Shown: in pieces, positions 45,831-57,299 of the stretch | Position numbering within the stretch: the first letter of the stretch is position 1 | Layout: each line of letters begins with the position of its first letter | DNA from: Notolepis coatsorum | Lineage: Eukaryota > Chordata > Actinopteri > Aulopiformes > Paralepididae | Direction of reading: 5' to 3' | Length of the DNA: 64,000 bases | Assembly: GCA_963971535.1 (NCBI GenBank) | Contig: OZ020594.1 | Coordinates: 111,398,751-111,462,750 of the forward strand | Made by a program: the position numbers and the translations under genes | Notes under the pieces: generated by a model | The model's input: only the letters and a program-made list of their open reading frames with translations | The model's database searches: none | What the model was told of the DNA's origin: nothing

Positions 45831-46568
45831 GATCAGATCAATTAAGTGTGAGCGCGTAACAATATATATGTGACCCCGACCAGTGCTATAGCCTACATGT
45901 CTATTTTTTCATTTTCCAGATTTTTCCAGATTGTGAAAGTACAGAATGTAAGCTTTCAAATGATGTGTCATACTTTGAAATCTGAGAATGTTATTATTGT
46001 GATGTGCTAATTTTAAATCTTGTAGCAGTCTTTTTTCCCCAGAGACCTAAGCAGAGAAAACGGCTCTTAAAGATTTGACACCTTTTGCCAGGATTCTGCT
46101 GGGCGTAAACAATACCTCCCAGCCACACCTCTCCCCTGAATAGTATTAACATAATTAAGTGCTGTGACAGCCATGCTGACAGATCAGATACAAAATCAAA
46201 CATTTTCTATTGTAGTAGTAATATAACTACTAGTCTGAATAATGTATATTTCAGTTATTGAATTGAAAACCTTTATTTATGTATTCCAATATCTGTTTTA
46301 TTGATTAATGATATATTTTGAAAGAATGCAGGTTATAGCTGTATAAAACAAATGTCTGTCCCATTGTACCAATCAATGGGATATATTGCATGTTGGCTAT
46401 AATGATTTTATAAAAAAGAGAGAGATTAAATGCATGGCCATATATTTATACATTCATGTGACATCACAGCATATTCTTTGTATGTTTCCTGAAAACAGAT
46501 ATGTACAGTGTTCAGGTTATACATCTATCATTACACAATTACAAGTCGGCACTCCACCCAATGATCCA
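45831..46568. other. Unassigned stretch
   Basis: A/T-rich; no gene or repeat recognised. The last 60 bp (GTCGGCACTCCACCCAATGA) may be the body of the SINE whose head was amplified next to it. Confidence 0.5.
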
Positions 46569-47266
46569 ACCGTGGCAGTGTTAGTGCCATGCTCTACCCG
46601 TTGAGCTACAGTGAATGAAACCCCTAACCCTGGCAGTCTTAGTGCCATGCTCTACCCGTTGAGCTACAGTGAATGAAACCCCTAACCGTGGCAGTGTTAG
46701 TGCCATGCTCTACCCGTTGAGCTACAGTGAATGAAACCCCTAACCCTGGCAGTGTTAGTGCCATGATCTCCTTTGAGCTACAGTGAATGAAACCCCTAAC
46801 CCTGGCAGTGTTAGTGCCATGCTCTACCCGTTGAGCTACAGTGAATGAAACCCCTAACCGTGGCAGTGTTAGTGCCATGCTCTACCCGTTGAGCTACAGT
46901 GAATGAAACCCCTAACCCTGGCAGTGTTAGTGCCATGCTCTACCCGTTGAGCTACAGTGAATGAAACCCCTAACCCTGGCAGTCTTAGTGCCATGATCTC
47001 CGTTGAGCTACAGTGAATGAAACCCCTAACCCTGGCAGTCTTAGTGCCATGCTCTACCCGTTGAGCTACAGTGAATGAAACCCCTAACCCTGGCAGTGTT
47101 AGTGCCATGCTCTACCCGTTGAGCTACAGTGAATGAAACCCCTAACCGTGGCAGTGTTAGTGCCATGCTCTACCCGTTGAGCTACAGTGAATGAAACCCC
47201 TAACCGTGGCAGTCTTAGTGCCATGATCTCCGTTGAGCTACAGTGAATGAAACCCCTAACCCTGGC
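46569..47266 (-). repeat. 58-bp minisatellite of a tRNA-Val-like head (12 copies)
   Basis: On the minus strand each unit reads TGTAGCTCAACGGGTAGAGC (D arm, A box), then ATGGCACTAACACTGCCA, and GGTTAGGGGTTTCATTCAC (degenerate T arm). The middle part has a 5-bp anticodon stem around loop CTAACAC, giving anticodon AAC, as in tRNA-Val. No acceptor stem remains between units. Three units have a 4- to 5-bp deletion in the D loop (GATCTCC... form). It is not a functional tRNA gene array. Confidence 0.88.
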
Positions 47267-47384
47267 ACCCATAGAGCTATACAGGGTCACTATAATTATA
47301 ATAGGATTGGCTGCTTGACTAAAAGTCCCAACTTTTTCAAGTCTCTGTGAAGCCTGTCTAAATGCAGAAACAGCTGTGTACAAA

Positions 47385-47700
47385 GTTCAAGATTAAAGAG
47401 GTTTATTTGTCACATACATACCAGGGCATACCGTGAAATCCGGGGGGCCATGCCCGCATCGATTGTGCAATAATAAAATACATAAACAGGTAATAAGAAG
47501 GCATAAGATGTGCATGATAAAAATAGACATGCTAATACAGTTTCAACTCTGTCATTATGCTATACTACAATAATCTAAACTATACAAGAACCACATCGGT
47601 TCTTTCCTTTAAAGTGACCTTTCCATTTAGTTTAAAGTGACATTTTTTTTTAATTCATTGCATACATACCAGGGCATACAGTGAAATGCAATAATACAAG
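47385..47700 (-). repeat. LINE/SINE 3' tails, antisense
   Basis: Two pieces (47385-47480 and 47655-47700) with TACATACCAGGGCATACMGT GAAAT. The first includes GCCCGCATCGATTGTGCAAT, the inverse of the tail at 28390-28554. Confidence 0.7.
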
Positions 47701-47734
47701 TAATAAGAATAAGACATATCAGGTATATTTGATT

Positions 47735-48600
47735 TGATGTGATTTTATTAGGGATCCCCATTAGCTGGTGCGATAGCAACCAGCTAGTCTTCCTGGGGTC
47801 CACACACAAAAAAACACAAAAACAATCACTATTGCAAAAAACAAAATTATTAAAAGTCAGTACACACAATGCATAATGAACCTACTGTAACAATTAATAT
47901 AGCAAAAATTACATTAGTGTAAAACAAAAACAAAAAATTACTTTACAGTGTTAAAAACAATTTAAAAACAATTTAAGATTCTTTTTAAAAGTGAATCTAC
48001 TGTAAATGCAGCAGAGGTTCCGAGGCAGGCCATTCCACAGAGTTAATGCTCTAAAAATAAAGGATCTCCCCAGAGCGCTGGTTCTAGGACCTGGCAATTC
48101 AAGCTGCCCACTACTGGAACCTCTAGTGTAATGCTCGTGCACAGTATTACTAAAAACAATCTGATTATGTATAAAAACAGGAGTCTTACTGCTCATGACC
48201 AACTTGAACAGCACAAGTATATTAAAAGACAATCTATTTTCAACGTTAAGCCAAGAGAGGCGGGCATGCATACGGCTCACATTAGACCTTAGTGAGCAGC
48301 CCAGTACCAACCGTGCTGCCCTGTTCTGGACCACCTGGAGCTTCCTGAGGTCACCACTGGCAGCAGATGACCACATCGCAGAGCAATAGTCAAGATGACA
48401 TAAAACTAAACTTTGCACTATCTGACATAAAAGGGGACGGGCAACAAAAGAAGCACATTTCCTGGAAATACCAATTGCTCTTCCCATTTTTAAAACAATA
48501 TAATTAATATGCTGAGACCAAGTGCAATCCAGCATCACTCCAAGGAGTTTAGTACTTTCAACTTGTTGAACTGCTGAATTACACAAGTTTAAATGAAGCT
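47735..48600 (-). mobile_element. LINE 3' end (second family), antisense
   Basis: 3' UTR with GGACCCCAGGAAGACTAGCT GGTTG and CTAATGGGGATCCCTAATAA, preceded by the RT C-terminal frame. This is a common fish LINE tail. It is 5'-truncated near 48600. Confidence 0.85.
47951..48586 (-). pseudogene. LINE reverse transcriptase C-terminal part
   Basis: 211 open codons reading the thumb and C-terminal region: STKLLGVMLDCTWSQHINYI, LVLCHLDYCSAMWSSAASGD, LRKLQVVQNRAARLVLGCSL, and a C-terminal LWNGLPRNLCCIYSRFTFKK. The catalytic box lies upstream of the truncation and is absent. The family differs from that at 2-1153. Confidence 0.87.
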
Positions 48601-48796
48601 TTTATATGTACAAGAGTTTTACAAAAGCTTTTACTCTACAAGAACCACTCCTGTTCTTGTTTAATTTTTTTAAAGTGACCTTACATTGTGAGCGTGTGCA
48701 GCATGAGTGTGTGTGTGTGTTCATGTTAAAGTGACTGCTAGTACAGTGTGTGTGTGTGTGTGTGTGCTCTACATCCATGTGTCTTCTCCATGGTAT

Positions 48797-50624
48797 CTAA
48801 CATCGTACAGTCTTCTTGTTCTGAGGTGCTCTAGACGTTGGGAGTGGGCATGTAATGTCTTTTGCGTCATCAGAACAGTATCGTCTTATCTCCTTATAAA
48901 GATATTCCTGTCGGTCGTTGTCTAGACCAGGTGGGGGGAGGACAGGAAAACCAGAGATGGTTGGGTAGCGTTTTGGGTCTTTCAACAGCTGAAACGTGAA
49001 TGGCTCTGTATCGTCACAGTGTAATTTTGCCGTCACCATGCCAGGACTGTTGGCATCGAAGCTGAAGTGCTGGTATTTCTTTATTTGTGGGAATCTTTTG
49101 AAGAAGCCTCCCAGATGTCGCATTCTCTGTCAACAAGGGCCAGATGTTTTAACTGCACCTGGATGAAAGCATGAATGAATGAAAACGTTATTTAACAGAT
49201 TGCAGAATGGGTACAACACAGTACGGCTCAATACACACACACACACACGGCTAATGAGGTGGCAGTGCTCAGTTATCCTCAGGTTATCCTAATGTCATGT
49301 GTGTTGAAGCTAGGGCTGGGCGATATGGCCATGCCGCAGTATTTGCCTGCGTCCACCTCTTGTTTGATGTGGTCATTCAAATAGAGAAGGCATGTGTCAG
49401 TGGAGTGGGATGTTCTGAAGCCAGATTGGAATTCGTAGATTAGATAGTAGTAGTGTAGTAGTGAAAGTAGACTGTACACACCTGGAGTTTCTCCACCTGC
49501 AACTTCTCTGGCCTTCCCGCGGCTTGCTGTAATTGGTGATTGTTGGAGTAGCATTGAGAACACAGATCTGTCCTGGGTTGTGTGATCATTATCTGCGGAA
49601 GGAGTGCTTTCCACAACCAAAGGAAGGATCTCTGACCAACAACACGAAATCTCCCGCGGTGTGAGGCCATCTGTCTTGTAGTGTTTGAAAAGGCTTTTGA
49701 GAAGCGCATCACTGATCCTAAACAAAAATGTTAACAATAGGGAAGAGAATTAATGAATGAAATACACACATTGTACACACTGTATCTGTATGTCATGTAT
49801 GTCATATATTATGTTATGATGAATTGAAAATGGGGGACCCTGATGTAAACAAGATGAAAGTCTTTCTCTGGTCTGCATCCCCTTAACAATTGTATGTATT
49901 GAGCTGTACTGTACTGTACCCATTCTGCAATCTGTTAATAAACTTTTCAATCAATCAATCAATCACTCTTGTTTACATTCAGGTGTAGTTTTTAAGAATC
50001 CCTATCCTAGCGATGTGCATTACAAAATGGCCGCACAAAAACTACACTACCCAGAATATCCAAAATGGACGCCCTCGCCGGGTAGAATAGGATTTGACGA
50101 CTATCTCTAGACTTTAACACCTATTTAAACCGATTTATTGCTATTGCTAAACATACATATACGTCCAATACAATACATCTACGTCCAATACAATATACAA
50201 GCATAAAGACACTTACCCATAAATGAAACAGAACGTTGGACGACAGACAACAACGTCGTGAAATCTGTATGTTGTCCTCGAAGCCACACGGACAGCGTTT
50301 ACTCTTTGTACTTTTCGTCTTCTCTGAAACATTTTGGCATGTTCCAATAATGGACAACAGACACATGTCCCTTTCTCTTGGTGTCAACGACGCGGTGTCC
50401 AATCGGTTTTGGTAAATTAGCTCAACAAGACAGGGCAGGTCGTTCTGAATTTTCCTTTCGGCGCGCCTGGCACTTGCAGTCGAAAGCGTGTATCTTTCGG
50501 AGTTCCTCTTCAAGTTGTTGTCACCGAAGTAGTCCGTGATGTGGTCACTCATTAACGCCGAGGAGTCTATACTCATTCCATCTCTTCCTCTATTAAGAGC
50601 AACTGATAATCTTTGTGCGGCCAT
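48797..50624 (-). CDS. Possible host gene of unknown function, three exons seen
   Basis: Minus strand. Exon A (50624-50217) begins MAAQRLSVALNRGRDGMSID and has 136 codons ending at donor ATGG/GTAAGTG. Exon B (49717-49482) lies between TTTTTGTTTAG and CCAG/GTGTGTACAG. Exon C (49126-48797) follows TTGACAG and reads FKRFPQIKKYQHFSFDANSP, ending TVRC and TAG. Junction phases: A ends in phase 0, but exon B read in phase 0 stops at once, so another exon may lie between. B joins C openly only in the frame reading MRFSKAFSNTTRQ... EKLQ. Another frame of exon B (ISDALLKSLFKHYKTDGLTP) is also open and looks more protein-like. I do not recognise the family; no membrane segment, and exon A has a Cys pair (RCPCGF). 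The LINE/SINE tails lie in introns, as in a real gene. Low certainty on structure. Confidence 0.5.
49165..49240 (-). repeat. LINE/SINE 3' tail, antisense
   Basis: (GAAT)n then AACAGATTGCAGAATGGGTA CAACACAGTACGGCTCAATA, ending in an AC run. Lies just upstream of exon C of the unnamed gene. Confidence 0.75.
49775..49965 (+). repeat. LINE/SINE 3' tail
   Basis: Nearly full tail: ATGTCATATATTATGTTATG, GAAAATGGGGGACCCTGATG, AATAAACTTTTCAATCAATC. In an intron of the unnamed gene. Confidence 0.8.
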
Positions 50625-50629
50625 GTCGA

Positions 50630-51489
50630 TGTTATCTAAGCAGCAAACAAGTGTTGTGGGCTACAGAGGTGCTGTGAATTATAAACACCAGACAGTGTGG
50701 GGGCGTACCTCACATAACAGCAGCCTTTCACATGCAAAAATAGGGCAGCCCGAGGGAACAGCCCCCAGAGCTTCGTGAGAGACGATCATAGTATGTCTCA
50801 AGGAGCCATTTTTAAACACAATTTAAACACAATTAGAGTTATTATATATGTTCGCTGTTATACTAAATATGTTCTTCAACCCTCGAACTGTAAGTATATA
50901 TATATAAAAAAAAAAAAACGGAAATGAAAAAAAAAAAAAAAAAAAATACTTTCCATTCTCGTCAGGAACCTGGATCGCAGAGTTGTAGGCTCGCACGCTG
51001 GGCGGAGTCACATATTACAAAACAAACAATTCTAAATTGCTTTCCATCCACACAAAACAGGTTTGTTTTGCAGTCTCCTATTTCGCCAGCAGATGGGACT
51101 GAAACGAACATTTGAATGAATGAATCCATGTTCAATACATTTACATTTACATTTTACATTTAGTCATTTAGCTGACGCTTTTATCCAAAGCGACTTACAA
51201 GTTCTGTACGACAAGCCATCAGGAATGACCAAGTATGGCTTTGTCAGTATTCCAATGTACAGTGTGTCCCCCCCCCTACCCAACCCCCCCCCCCCCCCCA
51301 CCTCCAATGTACAGCCCCCACCCACCCACCCAACCCCACCCACCCAACCTCCTCCAATGTACAGTTTCTATGTCAAATGTATATACACTCTTTTTATGGA
51401 CACTTTTGTATCACAAACAGTACTGTATTTGCAAATCTGATATGTCATAAATGTATAGATGTAGCAGTACTGTCTATCTGTATGTCATG
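50630..51489. other. Flank of the unnamed gene; unassigned
   Basis: Would hold the promoter and 5' UTR if the gene at 48797-50624 is real. It also has poly-A tracts (50907-50946), a TTTACATTTACATTTTACAT tail-like run (51140-51200) and a C-rich run (51270-51345). Nothing else recognised. Confidence 0.45.
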
Positions 51490-51650
51490 TATGTCATATA
51501 TGTTATGATGAATTGAAAATGGGGGACCCTGATGTAAACAAGACGAAAGTCTTTCTCTGGTCTGCATCCCCTTAACAATTGTATGTATTGAGCTGTACTG
51601 TACCCATTCTGCAATCTGTTAATAAACTTTTCAATCAATCAATCAATCAA
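51490..51650 (+). repeat. LINE/SINE 3' tail
   Basis: Same family as 49775-49965, ending in a (CAAT)n run at 51631-51650. Confidence 0.8.
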
Positions 51651-51784
51651 GGGTACAACTCTATCAGCTGAGTAACAATGTTCATCAAAGTGTTGAGTGC
51701 TACAGTGTAGGTTAGTTTATTAGGACAAGTGCATGACAGTACATTTGGTGAAGTGGTTCAATACTGGTTCAGTGCTTCATTTGG

Positions 51785-51894
51785 CCACTACTGTATTGTA
51801 CCCATTCTACAATCTGTTAAATAAAGTTTTCATTCATTCATTCATTCATTCATTCATTCATTCATTCATTCATTCATTCATTCATTCATTCATT
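51785..51894 (+). repeat. LINE/SINE tail with (ATTC)n
   Basis: TGTACCCATTCTACAATCTG TTAAATAAAG followed by about 15 ATTC units (51832-51894). The tetranucleotide probably grew from the element's own tail. Confidence 0.9.
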
Positions 51895-51896
51895 AA

Positions 51897-52235
51897 AATC
51901 AAATCAAATCAAATTTATTTATAAGGCCCAACAACACACGTTAATGTCCCCATGGGCCGTACAGGTCTTCTTTAAACAAGTCAAGAAGAAAACATAACAA
52001 TAAGTCAAGAACAGAACAAGAACACCATAAGGTCCAACAAATTTAAAATAAATGCAAATAAATGAAAGAATGCAAGCACTCCCAGACATACCCCACGCGA
52101 AGGTAAGGAAAAACTCACTAAAACCTAACAATAGGGAAAAATGCTCCACAGGCAGTGTGGAGGAGAGAAACCTTAGAAGGGCCATTCAAGGGGGGATCTC
52201 CCTTCTTAGATGTCGGTGATAGTAGTGTTTCAGAC
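51897..52235 (-). repeat. LINE/SINE-type 3' end, antisense
   Basis: AATCAAATTTATTTATAAGG CCCAACAACA at the left end and CTCCACAGGCAGTGTGGAGG AGAGAAACCTTAGAAGGGCC at the right, typical of a fish retroposon that ends in a (CAAAT)n tail. Family name not assigned. Confidence 0.6.
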
Positions 52236-52237
52236 TT

Positions 52238-52384
52238 CATTCATTCATTCATTCATTCATTCATTCATTCATTCATTCATTCATTCATTCATGCATGCAT
52301 TCATTCATTCATTCATTCATTCATTCATTCATTCATTCATTCATTCATTCATTCATTCATTCATTCATTCATTCATTCATTCAG
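52238..52384. repeat. (ATTC)n microsatellite
   Basis: About 36 ATTC units with one ATGC interruption pair at 52291-52298. The Ser-Phe-Ile-His repeat frames here are artefacts. Confidence 0.97.
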
Positions 52385-52514
52385 TGCTTACACAGGCTTT
52401 GATTTACTTAAATGCTGCTAGTTTAATGTCGGAACTAATGTTGAAGCCCAGCCCACAGTGTCCGGGGACGTTTTATGCCGACGCACGCGTGTCAAAACCT
52501 CAGCGGATTTAAGA

Positions 52515-52670
52515 GTGAATGAATGAATGAATGAAAACTTTATTTAACAGATTGCAGAATGGGTACAATACAGTACGGCTCAATACATACAATTGTTAAG
52601 GGGATGCAGACCTGAGAAAGACGTTTGTCTTGTTTCCATCAGGGTCCCCCATTTTCAATTCATATAGACA
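52515..52670 (-). repeat. LINE/SINE 3' tail, antisense
   Basis: (GAAT)n, AACAGATTGCAGAATGGGTA, ... GGGTCCCCCATTTTCAATTC. Inverse of 51490-51650. Confidence 0.8.
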
Positions 52671-54057
52671 TATATGACATACACAACATACATCACATCA
52701 TGACATTTATGGCATGGGACATACATGACATACAGGTATTTAGTCCTGTTACATTTGTGACATATACGATATGCAAATATACAGTGCTGTTACCCATAGA
52801 CCCTGACAGAGAGTATAAATATATGTCCGATAGCAGCAAGCTAACGTTTCCTAGTGATCACAAGCTAGCGCCGCAGCTAACAGCTGACTGGCTAACAGTA
52901 GGCCTAACCTCTGTAGGCCACGCAGTGATCCCAGCAGGCTAACGCCGCGGCTAACAGCTGACTGGCTAACCGTAAGCTAAGCAGCTATCACCTGAACTTG
53001 TACACAATGACATAACACTCACCCAGACAGGCCGTCGTTCTGAAACCCTCCTCACTTTTTAAGAGAAAAGAGAAACAAGATGTGAACACAGCTTTACAAC
53101 GGTGATTTTACCAACACCCGACGGAATCAGCACAATACCAAACTGGCCTGTGTAGCTGACTTGAACATGGATCTTCCGCTATCGAACATCCATGCACATA
53201 TCTCCTCGTGAAGGAATACTCTCATTTGGATATGAAAGAAGGGGCTACACGGTGACAGGGAGATACCCACTCATCCAGAAAACACAGGGATCACCAGTGT
53301 TAATGGTCGCGGCCCACTAGTTAAAACTACAATGGTCTTCAGACCAAGGTCTTCTGTCGCCTAGGTGGCTGAACAAAGGACCCTAGCCTGGGGCCGGTTT
53401 TCATAAACATTGTCAAGTAGCCCCCATAGCACTAACAGACAAGTGAAGCCTGCCAGCGACAGTACTCACCCAACCTGAAACCCACCGCTCCTCACAACAG
53501 CGGCGCGTCTTACAGTTCAGCTGTGGCCTGAAAGGTTTCACCCCAACAAACACAGCAAGGAACTGCAGTTGAGAAGCATGCAGCGGCGTGCTCCCAATAC
53601 GAAAACCAGTGGAGGGTTTTTAGAATGATCACCATCTTCCAGACACTCCAGTGACGAAGACAACATTGCCGTATTTTTCCGAAAATAGTGAGAGAGAAAA
53701 TAAAGATATGATGTCAACGTATCTCCTTGTTCTTCCTCTCCTTGTAAACAATATTTTTCTCCACGTCAAGTGGGCATATGAGCAACACGTTGCTTGTGAT
53801 GAAATTTGAGAAGGAGATGAGTGTGTGGCACCACCCCTGCTTATATAGGTAAGCGGATGGGGGTGTGGCCAGATGAATGCTGGCATTTAAAGGTACATTT
53901 GTGAAATTATTCAGTGTATATATGCTGAAGCGAGATATATGCAATGAACGCTGAGCGTGAGCTAGGTGTGAAACAGAACATATTGCCCCTCAGACGCAGA
54001 TATCTGTCTGATGAAAGAAACAGGTTCATTCATAGTAACGCGCCGCATTTATTTGCA
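52671..54057. other. Unassigned stretch
   Basis: No gene recognised. 52830-52990 holds three GCTAACAGCTGACTGGCTAA-type near-repeats. 53000-53900 has no long frame that resembles a known protein. Confidence 0.5.
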
Positions 54058-54168
54058 GTAACAGCGTTATTGAGAATGGAAGAGTAATCCGTTAGATTAC
54101 TCGTTACTGAAAAAACTAATGCCGTTAGTAACGTCGTTACTTATAGCGCCGTTATTCCCATCACTGGT
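54058..54168 (-). mobile_element. hAT-type MITE end
   Basis: The minus strand begins CAGTGATGGGAATAACGGCG with repeated GTTACTAACGG/GTAACGAGTAATC motifs, the terminal part of a common fish hAT MITE. The other end was not found. Confidence 0.6.
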
Positions 54169-54169
54169 G

Positions 54170-54480
54170 CTCAGTGATGCAGTGAGGCACAGTGATGCAT
54201 TGTATAGTCTGATGGCTGTCGGAATGAAGGACTTCCTGTGCCGTTCAGTGCTGCATTTAGGTAGTGTGAGCCTATAACATGCTCCTCCTGTCAGCCAAGT
54301 CTGTGTATAGTGGGTGGGAGGGGTTTTCCCTGATGGCCTGGAGCTTAGCAAGGTTCCTCCTCTCCGCCACCCTCGCTAGAGTCCAGCTCCACCCCAACCA
54401 CGCTACTGGCCTTCCTGACCATCTTATCCAGCCTGTTTGTGTCCCCTGCTCTCAGTCCGCTGCCCCAGCAGGTCTGTTAT
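54170..54480 (-). pseudogene. LINE reverse transcriptase C-terminal fragment
   Basis: The minus strand, in more than one frame, reads RLDKMVRKASSVVGVELDSS and then CSTERHRKSFIPTAIRLYNA. These are the C-terminal motifs of an L2/Rex-type LINE ORF2 (KLV-A-S--G--LD and ER-R-SF-PTAI-L-N). A frameshift lies near 54350. Confidence 0.78.
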
Positions 54481-55276
54481 ATATATCCGTTCAGTCTGTT
54501 TTTGTATAAGTGAATGTTCTTAAGATAGAGAGAAATTTGATTTTTCAATTGCCTCTCTGCTGTTTAGTTCAGCACCGTGGGCAGCGCCAAGCAAGCCACA
54601 GCGCTGTTGTCCCAGCTGAAACTTATAAAATGGAACCTGTGTTGAAAAACCATTGTGCCCCCCCCGAGAACATTTTATGCCCCCCCTGGACATCCCTAAT
54701 CTAAAGATAAACAAAGGGTTTTAAAAGTGTTATATTTATCATCTCTTATAGTACGAGAGAGAAGCTGAGGATAATCAACCAGCAACAAAAGCAAAATGTA
54801 TAAATTTTTTTTTTTTTTTTTAACATTTTAAGATTGAACCTTTTCCCCTGTGGTATCGAAAATGGTATAGAATATCGATACTTTTCAAGGTATCGTATCG
54901 AAGTTAGAAATTCCAGTATCGTGACAACACTATTCCCCTCTATCAGATAGATTTATTATTATTATTATTATTATTGGATACAGGAGTTTGGGTTCCAAGA
55001 GCTTCTTCAAGTCGATTCTACAGACGGACTGTTTCTATCATCGGAATTAAATAATTATAATGATAATAAATACGACAATTACGTTTTGCATTTATAGTCA
55101 TGACTCAATGAGCAATCTGAGCATTACCGGTCTATGTACAGTACTTCTCTAAGCCGTCTGGCTCACAGTAGAATAGATTAACGAATTCCATATAAATCTA
55201 TAGTTCATTAACGATGCAGCAGCTGATACACACACATACACTGCTGAATAATTTTTTTTGCCTCAATATATACTGT
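54481..55276. other. Unassigned stretch
   Basis: Includes a T run (54806-54820), a segment rich in GGTATCGAAAATGGTATAG / CTTTTCAAGGTATCGTATCG motifs (54850-54940) and an (ATT)n run (54954-54975). A decayed MITE similar in style to 9504-9946 is possible. Confidence 0.45.
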
Positions 55277-55455
55277 AGGGCTGTCCCCGACTAAGGATTT
55301 GGATGGTCGACTAGGATTGGCCAAAATTTGCCGTTAGTCGACTATTGGTCGACTTAAAAAAAAATATATATATAATATTTAAATTTTTTTAATTATTATT
55401 ATTATTATTATTAATTAAATTCTCAAATGTGGGAACACTTTGATCTGATCAGTCC
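55277..55455 (+). mobile_element. hAT fragment: terminal repeat plus transposase exon-1 piece
   Basis: Starts TAGGGCTGTCCCCGACTAAG with repeated GGTCGACT motifs. It then carries TCTCAAATGTGGGAACACTT TGATCTGATCAGTCCCAATA AG, which matches exon 1 of the ZBED-like transposase (27665-27707) through its splice donor. This links the GTCGAC-rich MITE end to a hAT transposase family. Confidence 0.75.
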
Positions 55456-55801
55456 CAATAAGGTATGTGCATTATACTCTGAGGTGTGAGGGAAATATAG
55501 TTTAATAAGGTATGTGCTTTATACTCTGAGCTTTGAGGGAAATGTAGTTTAATAAGGTATGTGCTTTATACTCTGAGCTTTGATGGAAATGTAGTTTAAT
55601 AAGGTATGTGCATTATACTCTGAGCTTTGAGGGACATGTAGTTTAATAAGGTATGTGCTTTATACTCTGAGCTTTGAGGGAAATGTAGTTTAATAAGGTA
55701 TGTGCTTTATACTCTGAGGTTTGAGGGAAATGTAGTTTAATAAGGTATGTGCATTATACTCTGAGCTTTGAGGGAAATGTAGTTTAATAAGGTATGTGCA
55801 T
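55453..55801. repeat. 47-bp minisatellite on a hAT splice donor
   Basis: About 7.4 units of GGTATGTGCTTTATACTCTG AGCTTTGAGGGAAATGTAGT TTAATAA. Every unit starts with the donor GGTATGTG of the transposase exon-1 boundary. Variation: GCATT/GCTTT, GAGGT/GAGCT. Confidence 0.92.
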
Positions 55802-56740
55802 TGTAGCTAAGGGGCTACACAACCCGAACTGTATTGAAATGTTTAGATTAAACCACTACCAAAGAATGTTAATGGCCAAACAGTATAAGTACACAAAATG
55901 GCGGACACTCCATTAACTGCGAGGGGACAGTGAAACCGAGTTAAACAATCGCTTTAATAGGGATAGAAAGCATACATAGAATATGAACACAGCTCTCCTT
56001 TAATAATAGAATGTCAGTGCATAAATGTCAGAGGTAACGATAGTTCCTATACTACGGGTACCCGACCGGTGGAGCTCTGAATGGAGTGGATTGAGACGAA
56101 GCGGCACCGGGAAAAGCAAGATGGTGGCTGGAGACGATAATTCTCTCTGGAGCTCCGACTCCAGAGAAACTTCAGACTGGTGGGATAATCCTGTCGTCGC
56201 TGGGAAAAGGGGTCTCGTACAGACCGGGTCCTTGTATTCCTAGCGCCCGATGGCAGGATTAATAGCTATTAGTCCAAGAAGCCCGTTGGCATGGATGATA
56301 GCTAGTTAGCTCCGTTTGTACTTAAAGCTAACCCGCATGAGGTCTTCCATGAGTAGTTATGTCCAGAACGTCGCTGGGTTCAACTATAAGTCTCTCCACG
56401 TTACTTCGCTTACACAAGTCACTATACTGTGCCAATAATGGCTCGACAATATTATGGTTGTATCTAAGTAGCCGTGCGGCTCTCTATAACGATACGTTGT
56501 CTGGCCGTCCTGTGTACAACTGCCAAACATTACTTCTCTCTCACTCTGTTAGTTTTCCTGTGGACTGAGCCTGTTCACCCACACAGATCAATGCGCTCTC
56601 TCAATTGTCCGGGCATGTCTGAACATGTTCTGAAACATGTCTAGAGGGGCGTGCGCACTGGCGCCTACGGCGTGAAGCATGGGACATATACAAAGAGCGA
56701 ATGACGAATACTGTTAGGCAAACAGATGATGTGAAAATAT

Positions 56741-57208
56741 TAGTGCTGTCAAACGATTAAAATATTTAACTCGATTAATCGCATGATTGTCCATAGTTAA
56801 CTCGCGATTAATCGCAAATTAATCGCATTTTTTTTTTTTTTTTTTTTTTACCTTAAACAGATCTTTTTCAAGTTCCAAGTTTTAATACTCTTATCAACAT
56901 GCGAGTCAACAAATGCTTGCTTTGTGCAGCCATTTAACACAAAAGGATGACCCTCATGCATTGCAAATTTGCATCAAATTCAAAACAGAGTGATGCACAA
57001 AATAACTTAAAAGAAAATAATAATTTAAAACAATGAATAAAGTGTGCATGAAATAATAGGGGAAAGAAAACGTTAGGAACTTGTTACATTCACACACACA
57101 AGGGCTGATTAATCACACACCCCCCTCTCTCCCTCACACACACACTCTCCCAGCTCTTTTTCTCTTTTGCCGCTTCCTCATCTCTCTCACCCCCCTCTCT
57201 CTCTATAT

Positions 57209-57299
<91 letters not shown>

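Noticed and set aside
46569..47266. Cluster of functional tRNA-Val genes
   Set aside because: No acceptor stems, a degenerate T arm and no Pol III terminators between units.
46639..47383. Minus-strand frames with repeated MALTLPGLGVSFTVAQRVEH
   Set aside because: They read through the tRNA-head minisatellite; no homology or start context.
52155..52512. Frames with Ser-Phe-Ile-His repeats
   Set aside because: Pure (ATTC)n translation.
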